Below are positions 20,701-29,215 of a stretch of DNA of 64,000 nt, one piece after another. The number at the start of each line of letters is the position of its first letter. Position 1 is the stretch's first letter. The notes beneath the pieces are model-generated. The model was given only the letters and a program-made list of their open reading frames with translations. It was not told the DNA's origin and ran no database searches. Source of the DNA: Verrucomicrobiia bacterium. GTDB lineage: Bacteria > Verrucomicrobiota > Verrucomicrobiia > Verrucomicrobiales > DEV007. A program made the position numbers and the translations under genes. The stretch spans positions 88,852 to 152,851 of the forward strand of contig JAUIAH010000015.1 in assembly GCA_030425385.1 (NCBI GenBank), written 5' to 3'.

Positions 20701-22443
20701 AGCCCTGAGTCGATAACTTGTGTGTTCCGTGATCCGCGTTTCCGTCAGCGCAGGATTGTCATTGATAGAGGTCTTCCCATACTCATCGCGGAAGAAGAGA
20801 TTCATCGAAGGACGCCGCTGCCACGCATATTCCCAAGGACTCATCTCGACAGCACTCATATCGACTGAAGACCGAGTACTATCACTCGAGGCGAATCGCA
20901 TGCCGACACCCGACCCCACAGTGAGCGATGGGTCGGTAGGGCTCAGAAACTCCACCTCAGCCTGGCGCTCGGTAGAGCGCCCACGCAAGAGCCGGAGGCG
21001 ATAATTGCCCTCTGGAGAACCAGAGACATCCTCAGAGGCGATCCCCCACTCGTCATAAAGCGTCCGCCAGCCATCACCCGAAAGACTCACCGCAGGCAAG
21101 GAACGCAAGACACTTGTCGAGTCGTAGATAAGATACGAAGCCGTACGCGTATTGGACGGCACATGCCCCGCCTGGAAAGCGCGCGCGCGCAACACAGTCG
21201 ATTCCATTAAGGTGAGGGGACTTTCGTAATCTTCACCATTAGCCATCGTCGGCTCACTTCCATCTTTGGTGTAGCGAATCAATGCTTCAGGATCATCGCT
21301 TGAAAGCGTGACCACCACTGGGTTGTCATAGAAGCCTGGATCGATATCCGCGTCAGGTTTATCGAGGATTGTCTCCAGATCGGATCCCGTATTCGCCTCA
21401 CCCGGCGTTCCCAATTCAAAGTAACGCAACACACCATCATCCACCCGCCCGAAGCTATAAAAAGGCTCTTGCCTTGGGAACGGATTCCAAGCATCAACCA
21501 CCCTGGTGGTATCTGACAATCCTAGGTATTCGCCACTCGCTGACAGGCGAAAGTTGGTATGGTGTTTGTTTCCTATCACATCCTTACCATCTGCTAGAAC
21601 CACGAGATAGCCATGTGCGTCGATACTCGTCCCATCAGGAAAAGTCCATTTCCAAGGCACCTCATGGTCATCACTCAACCCCCACCCTGACAGATCCACC
21701 GGCGTGCTTCCAAGATTACGCAATTCAATCCAATCTTCATGATTGATGCCTCCATCCACATCGGGCGTGGCAAGGTCAAAGACCCCACCCGATGGTTCCG
21801 TTCGCCCTACAAAGTAGCGCCAAGGATCGCTCGCGTCGGCGAGAACGGAATTGTCTTTCGTAAGCGAGGCCGCAAAGGATGGCGATTCCCGCAGGTCAAA
21901 AGTGTGCGCCTGCACGGCCAGGACATTCTCTCCCTCCACCAGCCAATCCCGCGCCTCACCTATCGCATACTCGCGCAAGCCCAGAAGCTCTTCATTGAAG
22001 GCCAAGTGATCGAAGGGAACAAAGACCTTGGATGGTCCCAGGTTTCTCCGAGCCACCTCTCTCCCGTTCAGCGAAACGACAAACCCGTGCTCAAACGCCA
22101 CGACCAGCTGTAGCAATGCCTCTGAGGCAGCGTCCGAAGCATTCACCGTGAACGTCTGCCTCAGGTAAACACTTGGATGTTGGCCTTCCATCGCGTCTTC
22201 CAAGCCTGGAGTCGTATCCCAGTGCAACCCACCGGAACTGGGCACCCACTGGGCATCGTCAAACAGACGCTCCTGCCAGGGTAGAGAATTCCCCACCTGT
22301 GAGGAGTGGTCATCCTGATAGCGCTGGAGCCGCGTAGAGGCAGACGCCATGATCTCGTTGATCACCACCTGAGAGGAAGCAATGAAGGGCGTCGTCAGAA
22401 GCACGCCAAGAGCAAGAAGGGGGAGTCGAATAGGGGCATTCAT
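17710..22443 (-). CDS. Giant secreted lamin-tail / CotH-type protein
   Basis: I chose the ATG at 22443 because it starts a clear signal peptide (MNAPIRLPLLALGVLLTTP...ASS) followed by QVVINEIMAS, a usual lamin-tail entry. The protein has 1577 residues. It contains several lamin-tail domains (motifs EDWIELRNLGSTPVDLSGWGLSD, GDWVEIYNTSDAPIDIGGWFLSD, SEFVELLNVSDHAVPLF), an Ig-like chitobiase-type segment (IRYTKDGSEPT) and a central CotH-like region (about 560-840, including YVNLWFNGEFKGIMNLTERYR and FFPLVWDAESSM). CotH proteins can act as kinases on exported proteins; catalytic competence is not established here. Its Leu TTA codons occur in contexts unlike its neighbours. Its promoter region holds a perfect 7-1-7 palindrome. 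Confidence 0.85.
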   Translation of the reverse strand: MNAPIRLPLLALGVLLTTPFIASSQVVINEIMASASTRLQRYQDDHSSQVGNSLPWQERLFDDAQWVPSSGGLHWDTTPGLEDAMEGQHPSVYLRQTFTVNASDAASEALLQLVVAFEHGFVVSLNGREVARRNLGPSKVFVPFDHLAFNEELLGLREYAIGEARDWLVEGENVLAVQAHTFDLRESPSFAASLTKDNSVLADASDPWRYFVGRTEPSGGVFDLATPDVDGGINHEDWIELRNLGSTPVDLSGWGLSDDHEVPWKWTFPDGTSIDAHGYLVVLADGKDVIGNKHHTNFRLSASGEYLGLSDTTRVVDAWNPFPRQEPFYSFGRVDDGVLRYFELGTPGEANTGSDLETILDKPDADIDPGFYDNPVVVTLSSDDPEALIRYTKDGSEPTMANGEDYESPLTLMESTVLRARAFQAGHVPSNTRTASYLIYDSTSVLRSLPAVSLSGDGWRTLYDEWGIASEDVSGSPEGNYRLRLLRGRSTERQAEVEFLSPTDPSLTVGSGVGMRFASSDSTRSSVDMSAVEMSPWEYAWQRRPSMNLFFRDEYGKTSINDNPALTETRITEHTSYRLRAGKSDTSIYTKDEIIRRTFRDMGHASAIGSYVNLWFNGEFKGIMNLTERYRLEFFQETFDHDLLWDVVSHGHKADEGDLVAWNAVVDLYENHDLSDPVHYVALAQLIDMEAFVDCILLMSYTANTDWINNWFFARPRQEGAKFFPLVWDAESSMREARTPAATHNYYRSENMFLIVPNESNPVGEMFTELIDNPEFKLKMADRMAEHFFHDGALMASKWVARQDALRGLVGPLYQLLKGSVYDDSELYDWFSQRRSGLFATSELEGFWSETDPSIMPLPPEFHQHGGTIGNGFQLMISNPNAGAVSEVFYTVDESDPRDGGTLYTAPIDLDGFSGIVAARARVDGKWGPLQDATFISPVPPPLRITEIMYHPANPDAEEMAAGFLDDNDFEFIELRNVGTGSLNLAPFALIDGITFDFVDATETVLASGEHVLLVKNQAAFEARYGLGLPVVGVYEGSLKNSGERLVLSGPGGLTVHDFEFRDDWYPTTDGDGFSLEIIDDVGEVATWAMMASWQPSGVVGGTPGEGGEIIALPDPGTLVINEILTHTDMAEGDWVEIYNTSDAPIDIGGWFLSDDPGTPLKYQLPASTIIGPQGYLVLNARDHFGALSTDPGVLIPFGLSESGDEAVLTSGVDGAQTGYQEVVDFEGAAREVTFGRHVLSTGEVVFTALVTPTPGAANALPLIPPILISKIHYHPLEGSSEFVELLNVSDHAVPLFDPGNPSETWRFTNGIEYTFPEGVVLGPGCRLLVVPFDPAGVELAGLVGTYAVPPGVGVFGPYTGQLANDGERLTLSRPGAPDPEPPHEVPLIVEDSVRYNDKVPWPLSPDGEGDALNRVLPAGLGDDPASWEVAPGGLIWGGPPSSYDLWLQAHVPLLALADLSKKDQWLEWKDVDQDQFPNIVEFYMGMDPLEAEDDGLAIDRVDDEKVMITYRRAKDVEGYVLEILVSEDLTAWEATEFTTEMLSDEGDYEVWRAEVDLGVGDGDSDTRFFQLEVSVP

Positions 22444-22481
22444 CGTGGGCACAAGACGATCATGGACCGTAACCGCACACA

Positions 22482-22497
22482 TAATTTACGCAAATTA
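22482..22497. promoter_or_regulatory. AT-rich inverted repeat upstream of the CotH gene
   Basis: TAATTT-ACGC-AAATTA is a perfect 6-4-6 inverted repeat 39 bases upstream of the lamin-tail/CotH start, in an AT-rich patch that contrasts with the GC-rich coding DNA. It could be an operator or part of the promoter region. Confidence 0.35.
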
Positions 22498-22506
22498 CAG
22501 TTATTG

Positions 22507-22521
22507 CAATTATTATAATTG
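22507..22521. promoter_or_regulatory. Perfect 7-1-7 palindrome, candidate Fur-family operator
   Basis: CAATTAT-T-ATAATTG is a perfect 15-base palindrome of the 7-1-7 layout bound by Fur/PerR/Zur-type regulators. It contains a TATAAT hexamer, so binding could block a promoter. It is nearer the CotH gene start (64 bases) than the fur-family start (141 bases), which raises the possibility that the CotH gene is under the same control. Confidence 0.5.
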
Positions 22522-22610
22522 AGCACCACATCCCGCTCACTCTCGGTGAGATCGGCCTTTCCTTTGTAACAATCCAGGGGAAAAGAGGTACCAAGGCCTT
22601 CCTCGACAAC

Positions 22611-22625
22611 TTAGAATAATTCTTG
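22611..22625. promoter_or_regulatory. Imperfect 7-1-7 palindrome, candidate Fur-family operator
   Basis: TTAGAAT-A-ATTCTTG keeps five of seven pairs and shares its TTAGAA half-site with the perfect palindrome whose centre is 23 bases downstream. Two such boxes side by side suggest cooperative binding at the regulator's own promoter. Confidence 0.5.
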
Positions 22626-22633
22626 ATCTCAAC

Positions 22634-22648
22634 TTAGAACAGTTCTAA
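22634..22648. promoter_or_regulatory. Perfect 7-1-7 palindrome before the Fur-family gene
   Basis: TTAGAAC-A-GTTCTAA is a perfect 15-base palindrome ending 13 bases before the regulator's ATG. It matches the layout of the PerR/Fur consensus. Autoregulation, and control of the suf genes behind it, is the simplest reading. Confidence 0.6.
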
Positions 22649-22661
22649 TTATCGTTCCAAC

Positions 22662-23126
22662 ATGTCCGAAACGGTCGACAGCCCCGCAAGCAACGTGCAT
22701 CCGCTTGAGCCGATGGCCGATTTCGGCGATTTCCGGATGACTCCTCAGCGTCGCAAGATTTACGAGACCATCATGTCTCGCTCAGACCATCCCAGCGCGA
22801 GTGAAGTCTTCCTGGAAGTGAAGGATGCCATGCCATCCATCTCCCTCGCCACGGTCTACAACTGTCTCGACGCCATGACCCAGAGCGGTGTCGTGCGTCA
22901 GGTGAACCTCAATCGGGAGCCCTCCCGCTACTGTGCAAATCTCGCCGACCATGCCCATCTGCTTTGCCAGGTCTGCGGCCAGGTCTCAGATGTGCCGTTG
23001 AAGGCACCTGACCGCCTCGCGCAAGCACTCGAGCTGCCAGACGGCACGGAGGTCTCTCACCTCGACCTCACCGTTCGCGGCGTATGCAATGCCTGCGCTC
23101 AAGAAAGCGCGGCCACCCCATCATAA
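22662..23126 (+). CDS. Fur-family metalloregulator next to suf genes
   Basis: The protein has 154 residues. An N-terminal winged helix includes [14 protein letters not shown] and [12 protein letters not shown], the Fur recognition-helix block. A C-terminal dimerisation domain carries two CxxC pairs (C102/C105 in LLCQVCG and C142/C145 in GVCNACA) for structural zinc, and His97/His99 in DHAHLLC. The Fur family senses iron, zinc, peroxide or manganese. Placement directly before sufCBD, with Fur-like boxes in front, suggests iron or oxidative control of Fe-S assembly. I leave the subfamily open, as Fur and PerR cannot be told apart by eye. It starts 47 bases before sufC. Confidence 0.9.
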   Translation: MSETVDSPASNVHPLEPMADFGDFRMTPQRRKIYETIMSRSDHPSASEVFLEVKDAMPSISLATVYNCLDAMTQSGVVRQVNLNREPSRYCANLADHAHLLCQVCGQVSDVPLKAPDRLAQALELPDGTEVSHLDLTVRGVCNACAQESAATPS

Positions 23127-23173
23127 CCGATTTCCTCAACCAACCAACACCTGACGACCTGAATCCCACCACC

Positions 23174-23917
23174 ATGAGTATCGACATCCGTGACCTTAAA
23201 GTGAGCATCGATGGCCAAGAGATCATCAAAGGGCTCAACTTGACCTTACCGAAAGGCGAGGTGCACGCCATCATGGGTCCCAACGGCTCTGGCAAAAGCA
23301 CTCTGGCTAAGGTGCTCGCCGGCCACGAGGACTACGAAGTCACGGGCGGCTCCATCACCATGGACGGTGAGGATTTGTTAGAGAAAGAAGCCGACGAACG
23401 CTCACGCGACGGGCTCTTCCTTGCTTTCCAGTATCCCCATGAAATCCCGGGTGTGACCAATGCCAACTTCATCCGCGCCGCCCTGCAAGCGCGTCTTCCC
23501 AAAGGCGAAGAATTGGATGCCGTGGCATTCTACAAAGAAATGTACGCCCAAATGGACGCCCTCGAGATGGATCGCAAATTCACGGGACGCTCTGTAAACG
23601 AGGGCTTCTCCGGCGGTGAGAAGAAGCGGAATGAAATCCTGCAGATGGCCATGCTCAAACCCACCTACGCGGTGCTTGATGAAACCGATAGTGGCCTCGA
23701 CATTGATGCCCTCAAGATCGTGTCGAAGGGCGTGAACGCCATGCGTTCTCCTGAGCGTGGTTTCCTCGTCATCACCCACTATCAGCGATTACTCGATTAC
23801 ATCGTCCCAGATCACGTGCACGTGATGAAAGATGGCAAGATCATCCGCTCAGGCGACAAGACGCTCGCGTTGGAATTGGAAGAACGCGGCTATGATTGGC
23901 TAAACGACGCCGCCTAA
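23174..23917 (+). CDS. sufC: Fe-S assembly ATPase SufC
   Basis: I chose the ATG at 23174 ([20 protein letters not shown]), which gives the usual 247-residue SufC; the frame is open upstream but the extra residues do not fit the family. It shows Walker [10 protein letters not shown], a signature-like [11 protein letters not shown], Walker [22 protein letters not shown] and the SufC-specific [18 protein letters not shown] region. SufC powers the SufBCD scaffold that builds Fe-S clusters in the cytoplasm. It is followed by sufB with 26 bases between them. Confidence 0.96.
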   Translation: MSIDIRDLKVSIDGQEIIKGLNLTLPKGEVHAIMGPNGSGKSTLAKVLAGHEDYEVTGGSITMDGEDLLEKEADERSRDGLFLAFQYPHEIPGVTNANFIRAALQARLPKGEELDAVAFYKEMYAQMDALEMDRKFTGRSVNEGFSGGEKKRNEILQMAMLKPTYAVLDETDSGLDIDALKIVSKGVNAMRSPERGFLVITHYQRLLDYIVPDHVHVMKDGKIIRSGDKTLALELEERGYDWLNDAA

Positions 23918-23943
23918 CCCTCCCTCTAATTGACCTAACAGAC

Positions 23944-25356
23944 ATGAGTGCAGAAGCCAATAGCGCGCTAGAGATTGATCGCAGTGTCGGCGACTTCAGC
24001 TACCCCGAGAAACACACCTATGATGCTGGGGTCGGCCTGACAGAAGACACGATCGACTACATTTCCAATGTGAAAGACGAAGCGGAATGGATCCGGGAGT
24101 TCCGCCATCGCGCGTTGAAAGTCTTTCGCGAGAAGCCCATGCCCACTCACTGGGCCACGAAGGATCTGAACAATATCGATTTCGACAAGATTCGATACTA
24201 CTTGAGCCAAGGCCAACGCCCCACCCGTAGCTGGGACGAAGTGCCTGACGAGGTTAAAGAAACATTCGAACGCCTCGGCATCCCTGAGCAAGAGCGGAAG
24301 TTTCTCGCCGGAGTCGAAGCCCAATTCGACAGCGAAGCAGCCTACAGCAATGTCAAAGAAGCCTTGGAAAAGCAGGGCGTCATCTTCGTCAATAGCACCG
24401 AGGGTTTGCGCGAACACCCCGAGCTCTTTCGCAAATGGTTTGGAAAAGTCATCCCCACGGGCGACAACAAATTCTCGGCCTTGAACAGCGCCGTGTTCAG
24501 CGGCGGCAGCTTCATCTACGTGCCTCCCGGTGTCAAAGTTACCCACCCATTACAGGCCTATTTCCGCATCAACGCGGAGAACTTTGGTCAATTTGAACGC
24601 ACACTCATCATCGCCGATGAGGGCTCCGAGGTCATGTACATGGAGGGTTGCACGGCGCCCAAGTTTGAAACGTCCACGCTTCATAGCGCCGTGGTTGAAC
24701 TCGTGGCCATGCCAAATGCCAAGATCCAATACGTCACCGTCCAGAATTGGAGTTCCAATGTCTTCAACCTCGTGACCAAGCGAGGGATGGCGCATGAGAA
24801 TGCCGAGATTCGGTGGATCGATTGCAACATTGGTTCGCGACTCACCATGAAATATCCCGGCGTGATCATGAAAGGCCGTAAGGCTCGCGGGGAGGTCATC
24901 AGCATCGCCTTGGCCAATGACGGCCAGCATCAAGATACCGGCGCCAAGATGATTCACGCCGCTGATGAGACCACGAGTAACATCGTCTCGAAAAGCATCA
25001 GCGTAGGCCAAGGCCGTTCCACCTATCGCGGGCAAGTGCACATCCCAAAGCATCTCAAAGGCTGCAAGAACAATACTGAATGTGATGCGCTTCTCATCAA
25101 CGCGCATAGCAAGACCGATACCTATCCAGCCATCACCGTGCGCGGCAATCAACACGCCACACAACATGAGGCCAGTGTCAGTCAAGTGAGCGAAGATCAG
25201 ATCTTCTACATGAAACAGCGCGGCCTTTCCGAGGCGGAGGCGATGAGCCTTAGCGTCAATGGCTTCGTGAATGATCTCGTGCGCGAGTTTCCCATGGAAT
25301 ATAGCGTGGAGCTCAAACGCCTCATCGACCTTGAGATGGAAGGCTCCGTCGGCTAA
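23944..25356 (+). CDS. sufB: Fe-S assembly scaffold SufB
   Basis: The protein has 470 residues starting [22 protein letters not shown]. The core is a typical Suf[74 protein letters not shown] and the C-terminal [17 protein letters not shown] helix with [18 protein letters not shown]. SufB receives sulfur and holds the nascent cluster with SufC and SufD. No cysteine desulfurase (sufS) or SufU/SufE is in the cluster, so sulfur donation must come from elsewhere in the genome. Confidence 0.96.
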   Translation: MSAEANSALEIDRSVGDFSYPEKHTYDAGVGLTEDTIDYISNVKDEAEWIREFRHRALKVFREKPMPTHWATKDLNNIDFDKIRYYLSQGQRPTRSWDEVPDEVKETFERLGIPEQERKFLAGVEAQFDSEAAYSNVKEALEKQGVIFVNSTEGLREHPELFRKWFGKVIPTGDNKFSALNSAVFSGGSFIYVPPGVKVTHPLQAYFRINAENFGQFERTLIIADEGSEVMYMEGCTAPKFETSTLHSAVVELVAMPNAKIQYVTVQNWSSNVFNLVTKRGMAHENAEIRWIDCNIGSRLTMKYPGVIMKGRKARGEVISIALANDGQHQDTGAKMIHAADETTSNIVSKSISVGQGRSTYRGQVHIPKHLKGCKNNTECDALLINAHSKTDTYPAITVRGNQHATQHEASVSQVSEDQIFYMKQRGLSEAEAMSLSVNGFVNDLVREFPMEYSVELKRLIDLEMEGSVG

Positions 25357-25448
25357 CTCTTGCCGCCATCCCACAGGCGAACAACTATCCATCCATTCAC
25401 CCTATCTTCACCAATCCTTCAACAGACGTGATTGCGAACGCAGAGAGC

Positions 25449-26738
25449 ATGTCCAAATCTTTGTTAGAACAACCCGCCGCCTCCGACGAATCATTCCCTG
25501 ATTGGTTTGTCCAATTGCAACAAGAGGCCCAGGAGGCATCCGATGCCATCCCCACCCCCAGCCGACGAGATGAAGCCTGGCGCTTTGCCAATCTTGAGCA
25601 CCTCGCCGCCATCGACCAATACGCGGCCGCGGAACCCGTGAGCGCGGCCACACAGGAAGATTTGGTGGCACGGTCAAATCAACTTGAAGCATCAGATGGC
25701 AAGTTCGTCTTTATCAATGAGTCCTTGGCCCACGCCGAGAAGCCCAATGCCGACGGTCTGATCTGTGTGCCTCTAGCGGAAGCCGTCGTTTCTCATGCCC
25801 AACTGCTTCAGGAATATTTCATGGCTCAAGAAGCCACCCTCGGCTCTGCCAAATATGCTCTCCTGCACAAGAGCCGCACCAAGAGCGGTCTCTTCATCTA
25901 TGTGCCCGCTGGCATGGAATTGACCGTGCCCATTGAAGTCTACCACTGGGCCCAAGGCGATCGCTCTAGCATCTTTCCGCACACACTCATTGTCACGGGC
26001 GAGAACGCCAAGGTCACCGTCGTCGACTACTATCAAAGTGCCACAGCTGACGAGGGCCATTTCAACGCAGCAGTCGTTGATCTTGTCGCCGGTCGCGGCA
26101 GTCACTTGCGCTACGTCGCCTGCCAGGATCTTAGCCACGCCTCCGCCAATATTCACATCTCCTCCACCCTCGCCAGCGCCGATGCGGACGTGAAAAGCCT
26201 CCAAGTCCAACTCGGAAGCACTTGGTCACGCACCGAGAGTGTCAGCCACTTGGCCGGCAAAGGAGCCAACAGTGACATGCTTTCCGTTGCCGTGCCCACG
26301 GGAAATCAGGAGGTGGACCAGCGAACCCTCCAACACCATGCGGAGCCACACACCACAAGCGATCTTCTCTACAAGAATGCGCTCTACGACAAGACCCGGA
26401 CCATCTTCGCTGGATTGATCCAAGTCGATGAAGGCGCGCACTATACCGATGCCTATCAGACGTGCCGCAATCTCTTGCTCAGCAACGACGCCGAGGCCAA
26501 CGCCATGCCCGGCTTGGAAATCAACGCCGATCAAGTGAAGTGTAGCCACGGCTCAACCAGCGGGCCTATCACCGAAGAGGAAATCTTCTACTTCAACGCC
26601 CGCGGCATTCCCACCCACGCCGCCAAGAAGCTCATCACCTTCGGATTCACAGCAGAAGCCTTCGCCAAGATCGGCGATGAGGCGATCGAGTCCATGGTCG
26701 CCAGTCTCCTTGAGAAACGGCTCCACGCCGCTTCTTAG
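25449..26738 (+). CDS. sufD: Fe-S assembly protein SufD
   Basis: The protein has 429 residues from the ATG at 25449; a GTG 21 bases earlier is a possible alternative. Family landmarks are RDEAWRFANLEHL near the N-terminus, FIYVPAGMELTVPIEVYHW, the beta-helix segment QRTLQHHAEPHTTSDLLYKNAL and the C-terminal LEINADQVKCSHGSTSGPITEEEIFYFNARGI region with its conserved Cys-His. SufD completes the SufBC2D complex. It is the last gene of the operon, 92 bases after sufB, and is followed by two hairpins before the convergent transporter operon. Confidence 0.94.
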   Translation: MSKSLLEQPAASDESFPDWFVQLQQEAQEASDAIPTPSRRDEAWRFANLEHLAAIDQYAAAEPVSAATQEDLVARSNQLEASDGKFVFINESLAHAEKPNADGLICVPLAEAVVSHAQLLQEYFMAQEATLGSAKYALLHKSRTKSGLFIYVPAGMELTVPIEVYHWAQGDRSSIFPHTLIVTGENAKVTVVDYYQSATADEGHFNAAVVDLVAGRGSHLRYVACQDLSHASANIHISSTLASADADVKSLQVQLGSTWSRTESVSHLAGKGANSDMLSVAVPTGNQEVDQRTLQHHAEPHTTSDLLYKNALYDKTRTIFAGLIQVDEGAHYTDAYQTCRNLLLSNDAEANAMPGLEINADQVKCSHGSTSGPITEEEIFYFNARGIPTHAAKKLITFGFTAEAFAKIGDEAIESMVASLLEKRLHAAS

Positions 26739-26749
26739 TAACTCAGCGT

Positions 26750-26768
26750 TCCGGTACAAATTACCGGA
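26750..26768 (+). terminator. Short hairpin after sufD
   Basis: TCCGGTA-CAAAT-TACCGGA is a perfect 7-bp stem with a 5-base loop, starting 12 bases after the sufD stop. No U-run follows, so it may stabilise the message end rather than terminate alone. Confidence 0.4.
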
Positions 26769-26810
26769 GGCGCCACAGAACAGCGCATTAATTACCTGAT
26801 TTCAAGACCT

Positions 26811-26848
26811 CTCTCTGTGAATGGACTTCACAACTCATTCACAGAGAG
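26811..26848. terminator. Hairpin between sufD and the convergent ABC operon
   Basis: CTCTCTGTGAATG pairs perfectly with CATTCACAGAGAG across a 12-base loop. The left arm can also pair with the loop through GTGAA/TTCAC. Its place between two convergent operons fits a bidirectional terminator, although poly-U tracts are weak. Confidence 0.5.
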
Positions 26849-26926
26849 ATACTTAGAGGCTCCATAGGCTCATTGGTACGGTTCATGCCATCCATGAACT
26901 AACAGACGCTGATCGTTGAAAGGCCA

Positions 26927-27691
26927 TCAATCTATCGAGGTGAGATCATCCGCGACATGATGCGAAAGCTTGGTCCCCCTCCCCGTTCGAGCACACACAT
27001 TCCAAGCGTGAAGCATCGAGGGAGCGTCGCTGAGCGGTCGTTCGTTGCTCGGCCAAGGGGTGTCGACGTGGAGTTGACCGTTGTCTAACACAAGGAGCCG
27101 GGTCGCCTGCAGTCCAAGGGCTTCGTGCGGATCGTGCGTGCTGCAAAGAAGGGCACAATGGGTGGCGTCGATGAGTTCGTTGACGAGAGTAAGGAGATCT
27201 TGTTTGAGGACGAGGTCGAGGGCGGTGAAGGGTTCGTCGAGAAGGAGAAGCTTGGGCTGTTGCATGAGCGCGATGCCGAGGGCGACGCGCTGGCGCTCAC
27301 CTCCAGAGAGCTTGGCCGGTTTGCGTTTGGCCAGAGAAGTGAGGTTGAGTTTGTCTAACATCTGGACCGCAACGTCTTTGCGATGACCGCCGAGCCGAAG
27401 GTGGCCGAGCACTGTGAGATTGGGCCAGAGGCCCAGGTCTTGGGGGACCATGGCGATGCCACGGAGATGAGGCGCTTGAGTATTCTTGTTAGAAGAAACT
27501 GGTTCGCCTTCGATCTGCATGCTTCCATGACAGAGTACTTGAAGGCCGGCGAGGGTGCGGAGGAGGGTCGTCTTGCCCGAGCCGGACGGCCCAGCAAGAG
27601 CGATGCGTTCCCCGGCACTGATGTCAAAGGAGACGTCTTTGAGGATAGTGCGCCGATGGGCACAGACGGCCAGTTGTTGGCACCTGATCAT
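26927..27691 (-). CDS. Fe3+-type ABC transporter ATP-binding protein
   Basis: The protein has 254 residues from the ATG at 27691, which overlaps the permease stop by four bases (ATGA). Motifs: Walker A GPSGSGKTT (about 34-42), Q-loop MVPQDLGLWPNLTV, signature LSGGERQRVALGIAL, Walker B LLLLDEPFTALD and switch histidine STHDPHEAL. It energises the fused permease upstream. The frame is open further upstream, but that stretch overlaps the permease gene and is not coding in this frame. Confidence 0.9.
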   Translation of the reverse strand: MIRCQQLAVCAHRRTILKDVSFDISAGERIALAGPSGSGKTTLLRTLAGLQVLCHGSMQIEGEPVSSNKNTQAPHLRGIAMVPQDLGLWPNLTVLGHLRLGGHRKDVAVQMLDKLNLTSLAKRKPAKLSGGERQRVALGIALMQQPKLLLLDEPFTALDLVLKQDLLTLVNELIDATHCALLCSTHDPHEALGLQATRLLVLDNGQLHVDTPWPSNERPLSDAPSMLHAWNVCARTGRGTKLSHHVADDLTSID

Positions 27692-29214
27692 GTGAGGGTG
27701 TGAGACCGGCGGCTGGTCCATGCGGTGACCAGAAGCATGAAGCTTCCGATGAGCAATGGAAAGATCGCGAGAACAACGCAAAGAGAAGCGACGATGACTT
27801 CCATTGAATTGTCCATGACGGCAAAGAGATGCGCGGTGAAGGGTCGGAATCCCGGCGGCTGCATGAGGATGAGGCTCGTGACATCGGTCAGGGCGAGCAG
27901 GCCAGTGAGGAGTGCGCTCACGAGGAGCCACGGTGCCGTGGCGGGAAGCCAAGCGTGCCGTGCCCAGCTCCAAAGGGATGCCTGAGTCAAGGCGCGTTGA
28001 TCTCGCCATCCTTGGGGAACAGCGGCGAGCGCTGGGGTGAGCAGCAGGGCAGCGAGTGGGATCCATTGAATCCCTAACAGACCCGAAACAAGCCACCCCT
28101 GACTAACGCGGATGTCGAGTGAGAGCCAGCCGAGCGCTCGCAAGGTTGATGGCAATGACAGGGCGATGAGGCAGAGGCCAAGCGCGAAGGCGCGTCGACG
28201 TGAGAAGAGCGCGATGCGTTGGGCGAGCAGGGTCCCGCCGACGGTCGCCGTGATACCCGCAATGACACTGAGAGCGATGGTGGCTGGGAAGCTCTCCCGC
28301 CAAATCATGAGGGCGTCGCGCATGAACTGGCCGGTGATATCGCGGCCGAGCGGCTGGGCTAGGCCGAGGTAGGGGAAGGCTTGGAACTGAAGGAGCAGGA
28401 TGCCAATCATGAGTCCCAAGAACCAGTCGGTGCGAATGGCCTCCGGTCGCGCGACCGTGGCGCTGGCTTGGCCTAACGCCTTCGTCATACGCATGAATGA
28501 CCAAAGCGTGAGGAAGATCAGGGGGCTCAGGAACACGAGTCCAGCAGCGGCCTTAGCGGCGGCTTCACCGATGGCTTGACGCGAGGCGATTGAAACGAGC
28601 ACTTCACCGGCGAGACCATGCCGCCCCATGATCTGGCCACCCCCTGCATCAGCCGCACCTAACAAAGCAGCCATGGTTCCTAAGCCGATAGCGACGGGAA
28701 ACAAGCGGGTTGCGATGCGAAGGCGGACCTGCCAAGGGCTGCACAGGATGAGGGCCGCATCGATCTCCGAAGATCGAACAAGACGGACAGCCGCACTGGT
28801 GCCCAGGATCACGAGTGAGATGGCAGGAACGAGTCCAGTGAGCAAGAGGCCCCAACGTCCATCGAAGAGGTCTTGCCAGGCTAAGGGCAGGCGATTACCA
28901 AGATACGACCAACCGATGGCCCAGAGGAACGGCGGCATGAGGATGGGAAAGACGCAGATAGCCTGAATGGTCTTGCAAATCCATGAAGTGGCGAGCCCGG
29001 CAAGGATCCCCGGGAGCCACCCTATCAAAGCGCTAGCGATAGTGACCATGACCGCTTGTTCAAGCGTGGCTTTGGCGGCAAACTGAAAGGCGGGTTGACC
29101 GGCCCACCAAAGCAGGCCTCGCCCATCACCGGAGAACGCCGCCGGCACAAGGGCAATAAGCGGTAAGCACCAGGCCAACACCACGAGGAGCCAAGCGTGC
29201 CGTATGGCTTTCAT
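27688..29214 (-). CDS. Fused-type iron ABC transporter permease (FbpB/ThiP-like)
   Basis: The protein has 508 residues with about twelve hydrophobic helices in two homologous halves, as in FbpB and ThiP-type permeases. The cytoplasmic EAA-like loops that contact the ATPase fall near SSEIDAALILCSPWQVRLRIATRL-type sequence and near RDQRALTQASLWSWARHAWLP. With its binding protein and ATPase it forms a complete importer, most likely for ferric iron given the binding-protein type and the suf/fur context. It starts one base after the binding-protein stop. Confidence 0.85.
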   Translation of the reverse strand: MKAIRHAWLLVVLAWCLPLIALVPAAFSGDGRGLLWWAGQPAFQFAAKATLEQAVMVTIASALIGWLPGILAGLATSWICKTIQAICVFPILMPPFLWAIGWSYLGNRLPLAWQDLFDGRWGLLLTGLVPAISLVILGTSAAVRLVRSSEIDAALILCSPWQVRLRIATRLFPVAIGLGTMAALLGAADAGGGQIMGRHGLAGEVLVSIASRQAIGEAAAKAAAGLVFLSPLIFLTLWSFMRMTKALGQASATVARPEAIRTDWFLGLMIGILLLQFQAFPYLGLAQPLGRDITGQFMRDALMIWRESFPATIALSVIAGITATVGGTLLAQRIALFSRRRAFALGLCLIALSLPSTLRALGWLSLDIRVSQGWLVSGLLGIQWIPLAALLLTPALAAVPQGWRDQRALTQASLWSWARHAWLPATAPWLLVSALLTGLLALTDVTSLILMQPPGFRPFTAHLFAVMDNSMEVIVASLCVVLAIFPLLIGSFMLLVTAWTSRRSHTLT

Positions 29215-29215
29215 T

